64,000 bases of DNA from Pycnococcus provasolii (lineage: Eukaryota; Chlorophyta; Pseudoscourfieldiophyceae; Pseudoscourfieldiales): assembly GCA_049487715.1 (NCBI GenBank), contig CP150553.1, positions 310,001-374,000 on the forward strand. Reading direction: 5' to 3'. Shown one piece after another: positions 18,561 through 27,737 of the stretch (positions are counted from its first letter, which is position 1; every line of letters begins with the position of its first letter). A model generated the notes under the pieces. That model worked only from the letters and a program-made list of their open reading frames with translations. It was not told the origin of the DNA and did not search any database. The position numbers were made by a program, and so were the translations under genes.

Positions 18561-20051
18561 TCATTTTACCGTCAAGTGCTTGATGAAGATGTTCCGCCCC
18601 GCATTCTCGTCGCGGTCGGAGGTGAACTTGCAGCTCGGGCACGTAAACGTCAAGGAGCCGCCGAGCTTCTCGTTGATGAAACCGCAAGCACCGCACGTCA
18701 CTGACGTAAAGTGCTCTCCCACAGTCACCACCTCTTTCCCCATCATCACGGCCTTGTCCTGCAGGTACGTCCGAAAGTCAAAGTGGCGCAGCGTCAGCAT
18801 GGAACGAGCCGTCTTGGCGTTGATCTTCCGCCGTGTGTTCTTGTACGGGTCATGCTTCTTGGTCATCTGCGATGTCTCGAAAGTTGGGATCAAAATCGTA
18901 TCGTAGTTATTGCAGAGATCCAGCGCTACCTTCCGGTGAAGCTCGGTGACCAAGTTTTTCTGTCGTTCGATGAGCAGGTTCTTCGTGCGGAGCAACTTCT
19001 TGCGATCGTGGTTGCTGAGCGAATCGTCGGCGAGACGACGGATGGTCTCGTCGCATTTCTCCGCAAGCTCAAACACCTTGTTGAATCCGCGATTGCCGCT
19101 GCAATACTTTCCAACCCCGTCAGGCGAGTACTTGGTCTGGAATGTACGTACACCGGGATCAAGGGCGACCATGCTTCGATTCTCAAGCGGTTCCTGCTTC
19201 GGGAGCTCGTCCCACGGCGTGGATTTCGTGTATATCAGGAAGAAGCGTCCCAGACGATCGCGGGTGATCTTCACAGAGTGTGCCTTAAGTTCCGCATGTG
19301 AAACGGCCTCCGTGAGGTACACGGACGATTTCATGAAGGTCGGAAACATGACGACCTCCGTCCATTTCCTGCGCTCGTGATGAACGCCCTCGGTCACGTT
19401 TTTGTCGTCGTTCCAGCGCCTCGTCTTAGGACGGCGAACGATTTCAGAAGAAGTAATTGCCTCCTTGTCCAGCTCCACCGTCCATGAACTCGGCGCTTTC
19501 GGCTTTAATGACGCGAACCTTTTTCTTTTTCCCCTTTTCCTGTCTTCGCTTCGCGCGGTTCTTTCTACCTTGATACGAGCGACGCGTTGTGGTCTCTTTG
19601 CGTCTCTCGCCACGCTTCTTTGACGGTTCGCCCCGGGCCAGTTGCTTCTCCCGTCGGGACTCGCGCGCCAGCCTCGAGTTCTTCTGCACCTGCACCTCAG
19701 TCTCGTCGGCACCAGTCTCGTCGGCACCAGCGCGCCTTTTCTTGCGAGGCGCGCTGGCTTCGCTTTCGACATGTTTCGTCCGCGTCCTGGAGCGCGCGGT
19801 CCGAGCGACATGCTCCGTTTCCCGCCCGAGCGCTTGTGTTTGGCGCGCGGCTCCCATCCGTTGGGTCGTCCGGCGTCCCTTGGTGGCGAAGCCGGACCTT
19901 CCTCGCGCGCTCCTCCGTCCGCTTCTTCGCCGTCTCGTCTTTCGTTTCTTCCTCGATCTTGCCCGTCGAGCTTCGGCGGCTTTTTCGCTCCGCGCCGTTC
20001 CCGTTGCTCGTGTCGCCGCTCTTTCTGCGGTCTCTTCTTGTTCCGTGCCAT
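18561..20051 (-). CDS. Fanzor/TnpB-family RNA-guided nuclease homologue
   Basis: From ATG at 20051 this gives 496 residues; the frame stays open to 21095 but that region has no conserved content. The C-terminal 320 residues match TnpB (IS605 OrfB) and eukaryotic Fanzor proteins. A wedge-like strand region FASLKPKAPSSWTVELDKE and KWTEVVMFPTFMKS is followed by RuvC-I LDPGVRTFQ (Asp298), bridge-like helices, RuvC-II PTFETSQ (Glu392), a zinc finger with Cys453/Cys456 and Cys471/Cys474, and RuvC-III SDRDENAGRN (Asp479/Asp481). All three catalytic positions are present. The usual N-terminal helical domain with its WxxxARxxYN-like motif is not recognisable; instead residues 1-165 are Arg/Lys-rich and low complexity. 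Family members are guide-RNA-directed DNA nucleases carried by transposons. Whether this copy is active is unknown. Identity of the catalytic half is strong; the start is uncertain. Confidence 0.85.
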   Translation of the reverse strand: MARNKKRPQKERRHEQRERRGAKKPPKLDGQDRGRNERRDGEEADGGAREEGPASPPRDAGRPNGWEPRAKHKRSGGKRSMSLGPRAPGRGRNMSKAKPARLARKGALVPTRLVPTRLRCRCRRTRGWRASPDGRSNWPGANRQRSVARDAKRPQRVARIKVERTARSEDRKRGKRKRFASLKPKAPSSWTVELDKEAITSSEIVRRPKTRRWNDDKNVTEGVHHERRKWTEVVMFPTFMKSSVYLTEAVSHAELKAHSVKITRDRLGRFFLIYTKSTPWDELPKQEPLENRSMVALDPGVRTFQTKYSPDGVGKYCSGNRGFNKVFELAEKCDETIRRLADDSLSNHDRKKLLRTKNLLIERQKNLVTELHRKVALDLCNNYDTILIPTFETSQMTKKHDPYKNTRRKINAKTARSMLTLRHFDFRTYLQDKAVMMGKEVVTVGEHFTSVTCGACGFINEKLGGSLTFTCPSCKFTSDRDENAGRNIFIKHLTVK

Positions 20052-21311
20052 GTCGACGTTTTTTTTGGTGGGTCTGGGTGAGGCGTCTCGGTGGAAACGC
20101 CCTTCTTGTGGGGGTGTTTCTCGTTCCACCGTCGGCTTCCGCTTCCGGCGGCCGCGGCCCGCCTCGCACCGGCCTGTTGTTGCTCGCATTTTCCTCTCGC
20201 GTCCTCGGTGGCCCTCGCGCCGGTCCACCTGTGCGTTTGGTCCGGTGTCCCCCGCAGGTCCTCCTTCGCCTTCGCGGCGGTTGGGAGCTGTCTCCCCATC
20301 TCGCCGGTGATCGACGCCGTTGGGCATCGCGTAGCGTTCCGCGTATCGCTGGGTTGTGGTCCTCGACTCCGCGGTTTCGCGTCTTGCCGAAGCGGCGTTT
20401 CCGCCGGCCCCCCTCCCTTCGCGTTTCCTCGGTGCCGCCGTTGTGTGCTGTTGTCTCCTTCTCCTTTCTTCCGCGAGCCGCGTTCCCTGTCTGTGCCCTC
20501 TTCGCGTCCCTTCGTGCTGCCCCGGGCCGTCGCCACCTTCGTTCCTGGTTGCGGTGGTGCCGGGATGTGTTTGTCCGTCGCGCGCTCTTCGCATCCGCCT
20601 CGTCGGCGCTGTTTCATCCGTGATTTTGCGCGCTCTCGCGCTTCTCTCCGGTCTCTTGGTCTTCCACGTCGTTTTTCTCGTGTCCTTCTTTCGCCTCGCT
20701 CTTTCGCGCGTGAACGCTTGGTTCTCCTTCTTCGGCTTCCCCGTCCACGGGGTTCCCGTTTGTTTCGGTTGGTCTCGCGTGCGGTCTCTCTTGTCCGTGT
20801 CCGACCCCGGTGATGCGCACGTGGTTTGTGAGCCCCGTTCTCGGCGTGCCTGATGCTCGTCGGTTTTGGTTTCCTTGCCCGTTTCCCTTTGTCGCCGGTG
20901 GGCCGTGTGGGCGGGTTTGGGCGGGTCGCGTTTCGGTCGCTCGTTGGGGTGTCCTCGTTCCGTCCGCCGCGTGTTCCGGGGGTGCGCCGTCGTTCCGGTG
21001 CGCCCGTGCTCGCGCGGGGTGTGTCGCGGCGGTGTGGTCTTTGGGGGGGGGGGGTGTTTTTTTCTTTTTCCTCGGTTCGCCCCGCGGAAAGTCAAGGCGA
21101 CGAACGGGGCCGGGGGGGGGGAGGGAAAGGGCAGAAAAGCACCGGGCTGCTGCCACGTCGGTTTTTTTCAACCGGCACACTTATCCTCACTTTGTGCCAG
21201 CCTTTCCTTTTCTCGGAACGGTTCCAACGGTTCCAAGGAAGCTGTCCTATCCTATTCGAATCTGATTCGAATCCTACCCATAAGAGGGTTCGGGTTTTAG
21301 GGGGGGCCAGT
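20052..21311. other. GC-rich, stop-poor, Arg-rich low-complexity region upstream of Fanzor
   Basis: All minus-strand frames and several plus-strand frames are open for hundreds of bases here. The minus frames read as Arg/Lys/Thr/Gly/Glu mixtures with no recognisable domain. It looks like low-complexity sequence from base composition rather than several genes. It may be the eroded 5' part of the Fanzor element. The right edge has ATTCGAAT repeats at about 21254-21272 and a telomere-like TTCGGGTTT at 21289. Confidence 0.55.
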
Positions 21312-21768
21312 ATTGCCAATGAAGGTCATCTTTACAGTCCAGGCTTGGCCCATTCCCATACCCCCCCATACCCGGCCGAGCCCCATTCCCGGCCATTCCC
21401 CTGCCATTCCTGGCTGGCTCGTTGCGTACCGGAACGTACGGCGTCATGCCGGAGTGGGAGTACACGCTCTTTGCGCTGGCGCTCCAGCGCCAGCTCGCGA
21501 GGTACCGTGAGGTATCCGTCGTCGCGGCGGTGACTCGCCCGCCTCATGAGAAGTTGCTTCAGAAGGATTCGTATATGGATAGTGCATCTTTATATGCTGA
21601 CTTCAGGCTGGCTCATGGTCCTGCAAGGCTACGTGCGCAGCTCGTCGAACCGCTCGAGGAACCCAGCGTCGCCGAGTCGACAGGCGATACTGTTGCACAT
21701 GAGCGTGACAAACTTCTTCTTTCCGAACGCCTTCAGCAAATTGCACATCGTCTCGACGAAACTGATCG
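21312..21768. other. Region with unresolved short ORFs
   Basis: Two short minus-strand frames look protein-like: one ending at 21274 (MTPYVPVRNEPARNGRG) and one containing MCNLLKAFGKKKFVTLMC near 21650-21765. They might be exons belonging to the neighbouring low-complexity gene at 21769, but no splice sites were found that join them in frame. The first 110 bp are CCCATTCCC-type C-rich repeats. Confidence 0.3.
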
Positions 21769-23097
21769 TCACGTGACAGCTGGGAGTGAACCGATGAAAT
21801 CCGAAAACTCCATATCGGACACGCCAAACATACTTTTCAGCTTCATCATTCCGTGCAAAATTTCGGGGAGAGTTTTGTTGCTTTTTTTTTTGTTACAAAC
21901 CTTTCTTCTTTTGTTCTTTTCTGCTGTGTTGTTGCTGCTCCTTCTTCTGCTGCTAGCTTCGAACGATGTTCGGGTGTCGCAGTGCGGAGAGCAAGAGATA
22001 CTCGCGAGGAAGAACGAATTTGCACCTGTCGTCTTCCTGGCTTGCGTACGTGTTGAATGCCTGATTAGCTCGTGCAGCTGCGCGTCGCGTCGGCGGCGTG
22101 GATGTTTGCCATGTTTGTTGTGTCGACTGCTTTTGTGCTTCTTCTTTTTCCACTTCCGGCTTTTGAGAAGCTGCTGCTGCTGCTGCTGCTGTGCTGGTGG
22201 TGGTTTGTTTGTTTTCTGTTTCTTGGCGGCTGGTTTGTCTGGTTGTTTGTCAGCGTTGTTTGCCTTTGGTTTTTGGTTGTTGACTTTGGCAGTGGCGACG
22301 ACACCGGCAGCAGCTTGTTTTGGTTTTGCACTTGCACTTGGGGCATTCGCGTGAGATGTTGACGGCCGTTCCAACTTTTCCTTGTCGTGCTTCTTTTCGT
22401 TTGGTTTTGGTTTTGGTTTTGTATTTGGTGGTGGTGCCGTTGTTTTCTTCGGCAGTGCTTGTTGTTGTTTTTGCACAGGAGCAGGCGCCGGCGCCGTGGT
22501 GGTGTTTGGTTGCGTCAAGTCAAGGCGGTCGCGTTCGTGAGAGCACATAATCTCCCCCCCATTGTTGGCGTTGATCGCGTCCAGGTAGCGCTCGCGGGCG
22601 ACGTCATCCTGGTGCTCGAAGTCACGCAGAATCTCGTCCTCCAGCTCCGTCTGCTCCTCCTTTTCCTCAGACAGCGAGGGCGTGGGCGGCACGCCAGTCC
22701 CAGCCATGCGCTCACGCGTCAAAGCCGCCACGCGCTCCTGCGTCAGCTTAATCTCCTCGTCGCGCGAACGCACCGTGGCTTTTGCGTCCACCTCTTGGCG
22801 GTGCAAGGAGACATTCTGCAGCCGCTCGAGGATTGCGTTGATGCGCGCGTTCGTCTCGTTCAGCTTCCGTTCACTCTCGACAGCCGACAGCTCAGCCTCC
22901 GATGGTCCCGCTAATGGTGTCCACGTAGTTGGCTGCTGCTGCTCTGCTGCTGCCTGTGTTGCTGCTGTTGTTGTTGTCGTCCATGACGTAGCTCGCGAAG
23001 TCGTTGTAGTACGAGTACGGCGTTGTTGCTGCTGGGGGTTCCAATTCCAGAAAAAAAACAACCCCGAACTCCCGAGGTGATCCAGATGGACCTTCAA
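21769..23097 (-). CDS. Disordered Lys/Gln/Pro-rich protein, frame ends uncertain
   Basis: Open frame of 442 codons but with no ATG near its 5' end; the first in-frame Met is around 22707. A helical part (EAELSAVESERKLNETNARI, then RDEEIKLTQERVAALTRERM) is followed by ELEDEILRDFEHQDDVARER, a long Pro/Lys/Ala/Gln-rich disordered tract with poly-Gln, a basic stretch, and a short helical end LKSMFGVSDMEFSDFIG. A different frame upstream (PYSYYNDFASYVMDDNNNS) and one downstream (MCNLLKAFGKKK) look like continuations, which implies unplaced introns or frame errors. No family was recognised. Its 5' end is divergent from HisRS. Confidence 0.45.
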   Translation of the reverse strand: MKVHLDHLGSSGLFFFWNWNPQQQQRRTRTTTTSRATSWTTTTTAATQAAAEQQQPTTWTPLAGPSEAELSAVESERKLNETNARINAILERLQNVSLHRQEVDAKATVRSRDEEIKLTQERVAALTRERMAGTGVPPTPSLSEEKEEQTELEDEILRDFEHQDDVARERYLDAINANNGGEIMCSHERDRLDLTQPNTTTAPAPAPVQKQQQALPKKTTAPPPNTKPKPKPNEKKHDKEKLERPSTSHANAPSASAKPKQAAAGVVATAKVNNQKPKANNADKQPDKPAAKKQKTNKPPPAQQQQQQQLLKSRKWKKKKHKSSRHNKHGKHPRRRRDAQLHELIRHSTRTQARKTTGANSFFLASISCSPHCDTRTSFEASSRRRSSNNTAEKNKRRKVCNKKKSNKTLPEILHGMMKLKSMFGVSDMEFSDFIGSLPAVT

Positions 23098-23260
23098 ATA
23101 AAACCTTTATGCAGGGGATCCGTCGCTGGATCCTTCCCCTAGTCGAGGAAATTTTTTGCCCCGCGGGGATCCCGGTTGCGCACATCCCCTCCCCTCCCCC
23201 TCCCCTCCCCTCCCCTCTCCCGTCCCCATCCATCGCACCCACGCACTCTTTCCACCAGCC

Positions 23261-24775
23261 ATGCCGCACACCATGGCCCTGCTCAGAAGGTGGGGCGCGC
23301 TCACCAAAGCAAGAGCACACACAAACAGACTGTCCTCGCGCGCTAACGCATATGGGGCAGCAGCCTCCTCGCAGGTCGAAACTGTGGGGGCGGGCGGAGG
23401 GCGGTCGTCGGCGGCGTCGTCGGTCGTCAAGAAGCAGCAATCAGGGTCCGAGGAGAAAGTCAAGATGATCGACTTGAATCCGCCACGAGGCACGCGCGAC
23501 TTCCTTCCAGCGGAGATGCGAGTGCAGAAGTGGCTCTTCTCCAAGTTTGCGCAGGTGAGCGAAATGTACGGATTCGACGAAATCATGGCGCCCGTTCTTG
23601 AGAACGAGGCGCTCTTCACGCGAAAGGGGGGTGAGGAGATCACGCAGCAGTTGTACAACTTCACGGACAAGGGTGACCGGCCGGTGTCACTTAGACCAGA
23701 GCTCACACCGAGCTTGGCACGCATCGTGCTCAAACAGGGCAAGGGTGCAATCTATCCACTCAAGTACTACGCCATCGGGCAGTGCTGGCGCTACGAGCGA
23801 ATGACGCGTGGGCGCAGACGGGAGCACTACCAGTGGAACATGGACGTCGTCGGCGTATCGGACGTCTCGGCCGAGGCAGAGATCATCGCGGCGCTTGTCA
23901 CGTTCATGCAGCGTGTTGGACTTAGCGATAAGGACGTTGGCATCAAGATATCGACGCGGAGCCTGCTGGCAGAGGTGCTGGCCGCCGCCGGAGTGCCCGA
24001 CGACGCGTTCGTGCCCGTGTGCATTGCCGTTGACAAGCTTGACAAGGTGGGCGAGGAGAAAGTGCGTGAGGAGCTCGCGGCTGTGGGCGTGCCAGACTCT
24101 GCCGCAACTCAGATTTTAGCCGCGCTAAAGGTAACGAGCCTGGAGGACATGCAGGAACTCCTCGGTGAGAGCACGAAAGCCCTCGACGAGCTGACCGAGC
24201 TCTTTCGCATGCTTGACGCACGTGGCATGTCCGACTGGCTGGTGTTTGACCCAAGCGTTGTGCGTGGTCTGTCGTACTACACTGGCGTTGTGTTCGAAGG
24301 TTTTGACCGCAAGGGTGAGTTGCGCGCCATTTTCGGTGGGGGGCGGTACGATCGGCTGATGAGCACGTACGGTGGCGAGGACATTCCATGCGCAGGCTTT
24401 GGATTTGGCGATGCAGTCATCATGGAGCTTCTGAGTGAACGCAACCTCATGCCAAGTGATGCGGAGATCCGGCGCGTTCTTGGCATACCAGAGACCATCG
24501 TGGTGAGCGCGACATCCGAGGCGATGTTCGACGCAGCGGGAACCGTGGCGGAGAAGTTGCGATGCCGTCAAGCCGACGCCGCGGACGGCGTGACGAGGGT
24601 GGACCTCGTACTGGAAAAGAAAAAGAAGCTCAAGTGGATCTTCAAGCTGTGCGATCGTGTCGCGGCGTCCACGCTCTACCTTGTAGGCGAGAAGGAGTGG
24701 GCTGATGGCCAGAAGGTGGTGAAGAAGGACCTAGCCACCGGAGAGCAGGAGGCGATCGCGCTGGATGAACTTTGA
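23261..24775 (+). CDS. HARS: Histidyl-tRNA synthetase, probably organellar
   Basis: 504 residues from ATG at 23261. It attaches histidine to tRNA-His. Residues 1-45 are Arg/Ala/Ser-rich without acids, fitting a mitochondrial or plastid presequence. Class II motif 1 lies around PRGTRDFLPAEM; motif 2 is YAIGQCWRYERMTRGRRREH. The histidine-specific loop is VRGLSYYTGVVFEGF, and motif 3 includes FGGGRYDRL and PCAGFGFGDAVI. The C-terminal anticodon-binding domain follows (about 405-504). The bacterial-like sequence and the Ser in RGLSYYTG agree with plant organellar HisRS. The 5' neighbour on the minus strand is divergent. Confidence 0.95.
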   Translation: MPHTMALLRRWGALTKARAHTNRLSSRANAYGAAASSQVETVGAGGGRSSAASSVVKKQQSGSEEKVKMIDLNPPRGTRDFLPAEMRVQKWLFSKFAQVSEMYGFDEIMAPVLENEALFTRKGGEEITQQLYNFTDKGDRPVSLRPELTPSLARIVLKQGKGAIYPLKYYAIGQCWRYERMTRGRRREHYQWNMDVVGVSDVSAEAEIIAALVTFMQRVGLSDKDVGIKISTRSLLAEVLAAAGVPDDAFVPVCIAVDKLDKVGEEKVREELAAVGVPDSAATQILAALKVTSLEDMQELLGESTKALDELTELFRMLDARGMSDWLVFDPSVVRGLSYYTGVVFEGFDRKGELRAIFGGGRYDRLMSTYGGEDIPCAGFGFGDAVIMELLSERNLMPSDAEIRRVLGIPETIVVSATSEAMFDAAGTVAEKLRCRQADAADGVTRVDLVLEKKKKLKWIFKLCDRVAASTLYLVGEKEWADGQKVVKKDLATGEQEAIALDEL

Positions 24776-24806
24776 AATTGCAATGTGCTATTTTTCCTTT
24801 GATTGC

Positions 24807-24905
24807 TCATTCAGTAATTGAATGGAGTTTAATTTGGCCAGCGGTCGTCCATTCACAACATTCACATTCACCATGGCGCTGGTGGCGTCCTATAAAGGGG
24901 AATGA
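24807..24905 (+). repeat. Dispersed 3'-flank element, copy b
   Basis: The sequence TTTGGCCAGCGGTCGTCCAT, preceded by CATTCAGTAATTGAATGG and followed by CCATGGCGCTGG, parallels copies a, c and d. It begins 31 bp after the HisRS stop. Confidence 0.45.
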
Positions 24906-24972
24906 ATCTGTCTTGCAGTTACAGCACATTTATTTTGTCGTCAATGTGGTCAATATTGTTTTGTCACCTTGT

Positions 24973-27546
24973 TCACCTCTCGAATACACGATATAGCTGC
25001 TCAAGACTCGTGAGCTTGAGGAGGCTTCCGTCCTGCAGGCGAGATCGCGGCGGGTCCACGTGATTCCAGCGCATGTCCTCCATTAGCGTATGGCGCACCC
25101 AGTTGCGCGAACTCCAAATGCGGTGTTGAGAGGGGCTCGCGTCACGGACATCTGATGACGTGTCAGATCCGTCTATGCCATTTTCCGCCGTCTCCGCGGC
25201 GCCCACGTTCACTGGTGGGAAGGCGTAAAGCGCCGCCACGAGGCTTGCGATCCCCTCGTGTGCGTGCGGTGCATCCGTGAAATCTGTGCGAGATACGGCG
25301 AGAAGGAAGCCCGGAATCCGGCGGGCATCGAGCGGCATGCCCTCGATCGGCATTGGCACGTGCGTAAGCGTGCCGTGATCATCGATGTGCAGCTGGTAGC
25401 AATCGCCGAGCGTCGATCGATTGGCCATTAGCACACCAAGAGCTATGTGAGCAGCCGCTTCCAAACCGCCATCGTCGCTTGCTTCCAATTCGAGTGCACT
25501 CTTAAGCATTTGTGACACATGTGGCTGTGGCGCATCCACCACCAAAGCATCGAGTGCGGTGTACGGAGCACCGCCGTCGGGCGATGCCACGACAGCCAGG
25601 CTAACCTTTCGTGAGACGAAGTCTCCCACCCAAGTGGGAAGGTGCATGACGTAGAGCTTCGTCTCGTGCTGTACGGCGGCGCGCACGTTGTCTACCATGC
25701 CAACGAAGACGTGCTCGCGCATAATCTGCCTCAGAATCGTACTGCCAGCATTTCCAAGAGAAATAGCATTTGCACGCGCGCACATCGCGCGCAGCTCCAC
25801 GGGAAAGCCTGGCTGCATCCACGCGAGCGATCGTGGGCCCGTAGATGACGCTTCCTTTGGTGGAGACACCATGCACACGCGCGAGGGCGCAGTACCAAGT
25901 GCTGGAGGGTCGACGGAGGCATCTTTGGCTTCGCCGCCGCCCATCTTCTCGGGCAGATGTGCGGCATCCTCAGCAGCAGCACCTTCGACGTTTCCGCCAA
26001 ACTCATCTGCCAGACCGAGCACGTCATGTGCGCCTCCCTCCGTTCGTCGGCGCTTCGGCGCGTCGCGTGCAGCGGTCACCAATGCGCTGGATCTTCCGCT
26101 GTCTCCGGCGTCCAGGCGAACGGTGTACTTTTCGAGCGCACCAGGTGCCATGCGTGCGTCGACGCGCACTAGCTTATGATCTCCGCCAGCCTTATCGCGT
26201 CGTGTGGTGGTGGGTGTCTTCAGGCGGGCCGCCAATGGCGAGTCGTTCTCCTCCGTGCCCCCGGCGTCCTTTGCTCCCTTGCTGAAACGAGTGTTACCTC
26301 CGGCAGCGGGAGCGGGGACGGGAGCGGGAGGTTGAATGGGTGCGAACGGCAAGGTTGCCTGCCGCGGTTCGTATAGCCTCCTCGCATTTGACTGCAACAT
26401 CGCCTCCTCGACCGCGGACGCGACGCGCATGGCAATGGCGTTGTGATGCAGGAATGCCACCTCGCGCTTCGTTGGACTGACGTTCACATCAACATGCTCC
26501 GGGGGAAGCGTGAGCTTAAGAAGACAGAATGGCTTGCTGTGCTTGCCCTGCAGACCACACGTGCTTGCATGCACCGACTCGACGGCGCGTTTCAGCGCTG
26601 CCGACTCGACGAGTCTGTCATTGACGAACAGCACGAAGTTGGAACGCTTCCCTCGATACTCGGAGCTCGTGATGAAGCCGTCGGCGCGAAATTGCATCGC
26701 GTCATCGTCGTCGTTACCGCCTTCTGGCATCACACTTGAAGGCTGCGTTGCGGTTGCTGCGTGGTCCGCCGCGCTCACCTCCGTCACACACCGCACGTCA
26801 AGAAGGCAGTCGGCAACGTCGCCCCCGTAGACGCGACGTATGGCCGCGCGAGCGGTCAAGTCGGGCGTGGTGTGTAAGTCGAAAGATGCCGCCCCTTGCT
26901 TTCTGACAGAGATTCCCACGCCGGGCCTGCCGCTCGCGTACGCCATGCATACCTGCAGTACTCTGCTCGCTTCCTCGGCGTGCGACCGCATCGCAGCCCT
27001 TCTCTGCGGCGTGTTGTAGAAAATGTTCTCGACATTGATCGTCGTCCCCGTGGCGTGCTCGTGCGGCCATGGAACGCTCCTCGGCGCGGCCTCCATCTCT
27101 CCGTCTCTGTACGCCGTCGTGTACGCCATATCGACGCCCGCCTCCGTTAACGTGTTCGCGTCTGCCGCGTGTCGGGTGACAATTGACACGTGCGCGACGT
27201 GCGATGCCGACGCCAGCGCCTCGCCTCGGAAGCCAAATGTCCCAACTTCCCCTCGCTCAAGAGCCTCATACGACAGTAGCTTAGACGTTGCGTGTCGTGT
27301 GCACAGCAGTGGCAGGTCGGACGACCTCACGCCGTGTCCGTCATCGCGTATGGAGAGCAGTGCGAGTCCTCCTTGCTTGAGCGTTATGTCTATGGTGGTC
27401 GCATTAGCGTCGAGGGAGTTTTCGAGGAGTTCCTTCGCGACGCTGCTTGGTCGCTGCACCACCTCGCCTGCTGCGATGCGGTTGACGACAGACGCGGGCA
27501 GCAGAGCTATGTGCGCGGTGTGTGGCGACGAAGGCTCAGGCTCCAT
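24973..27546 (-). CDS. MLH1: DNA mismatch repair protein MLH1
   Basis: 857 residues from ATG at 27546. MLH1 pairs with PMS-type partners to process mismatches after MutS recognition. The N-terminal GHKL ATPase has VVNRIAAGEVVQRP, KELLENSLDA (Glu39, Asn43), DDGHG and TFGFRGEALAS. The transducer domain has FVNDRLVESAALKRAVE and VDVNVSPTKREVAFLH. A disordered linker of about 250 residues precedes the C-terminal dimerisation domain (from about 600). The protein ends LYRVFER and then TGA. The nearly universal last residue of MLH1 is a Cys (FERC), which contributes to the partner's nuclease site; here that codon position is a stop, unless GTGAAC at the end is a donor site for an unseen last exon. 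It is divergent from the IMPase gene. Confidence 0.95.
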   Translation of the reverse strand: MEPEPSSPHTAHIALLPASVVNRIAAGEVVQRPSSVAKELLENSLDANATTIDITLKQGGLALLSIRDDGHGVRSSDLPLLCTRHATSKLLSYEALERGEVGTFGFRGEALASASHVAHVSIVTRHAADANTLTEAGVDMAYTTAYRDGEMEAAPRSVPWPHEHATGTTINVENIFYNTPQRRAAMRSHAEEASRVLQVCMAYASGRPGVGISVRKQGAASFDLHTTPDLTARAAIRRVYGGDVADCLLDVRCVTEVSAADHAATATQPSSVMPEGGNDDDDAMQFRADGFITSSEYRGKRSNFVLFVNDRLVESAALKRAVESVHASTCGLQGKHSKPFCLLKLTLPPEHVDVNVSPTKREVAFLHHNAIAMRVASAVEEAMLQSNARRLYEPRQATLPFAPIQPPAPVPAPAAGGNTRFSKGAKDAGGTEENDSPLAARLKTPTTTRRDKAGGDHKLVRVDARMAPGALEKYTVRLDAGDSGRSSALVTAARDAPKRRRTEGGAHDVLGLADEFGGNVEGAAAEDAAHLPEKMGGGEAKDASVDPPALGTAPSRVCMVSPPKEASSTGPRSLAWMQPGFPVELRAMCARANAISLGNAGSTILRQIMREHVFVGMVDNVRAAVQHETKLYVMHLPTWVGDFVSRKVSLAVVASPDGGAPYTALDALVVDAPQPHVSQMLKSALELEASDDGGLEAAAHIALGVLMANRSTLGDCYQLHIDDHGTLTHVPMPIEGMPLDARRIPGFLLAVSRTDFTDAPHAHEGIASLVAALYAFPPVNVGAAETAENGIDGSDTSSDVRDASPSQHRIWSSRNWVRHTLMEDMRWNHVDPPRSRLQDGSLLKLTSLEQLYRVFER

Positions 27547-27737
27547 GGACGCGCGTTGGGGGGAGGGGCGGGAGAAAGTGGTCCCGGGGGCGGGAAAGAA
27601 ATCCCAAAATCCAGCCTGCCATTCCAGCCCGACCATGCGTAACCCCTAATAATCAATCCACCCCTCTAACCCCCAATCTCGCCCTCCTCTCCCCTTCTCT
27701 TCTCTCGTTGCTCGTCCCATCACAGGCGTCGCGCGCG
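27547..27737. promoter_or_regulatory. Divergent promoter region, MLH1 and IMPase-family genes
   Basis: A 191-bp gap between two outward starts. It has CCCCTAATAATCAATCC and ACCCCCAATC on the plus strand and a C/T-rich tract just before the IMPase ATG. Both promoters must lie here. Confidence 0.45.

Noticed and set aside
19589-20813. Plus-strand ORFs of 344 and 240 codons
   Set aside because: Low-complexity frames in the GC-rich block opposite the Fanzor reading frame; no domains visible.
21245-21275. GATTCGAATCC resembling a tRNA T-loop
   Set aside because: No cloverleaf, anticodon arm or acceptor pairing could be built around it.
21422-22354. 310-codon plus-strand ORF with Leu/Phe-rich stretch resembling membrane helices
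   Set aside because: It is the complement of Lys/Gln-rich coding sequence on the minus strand; poly-Lys and poly-Gln codons read as Phe/Leu runs on the other strand.
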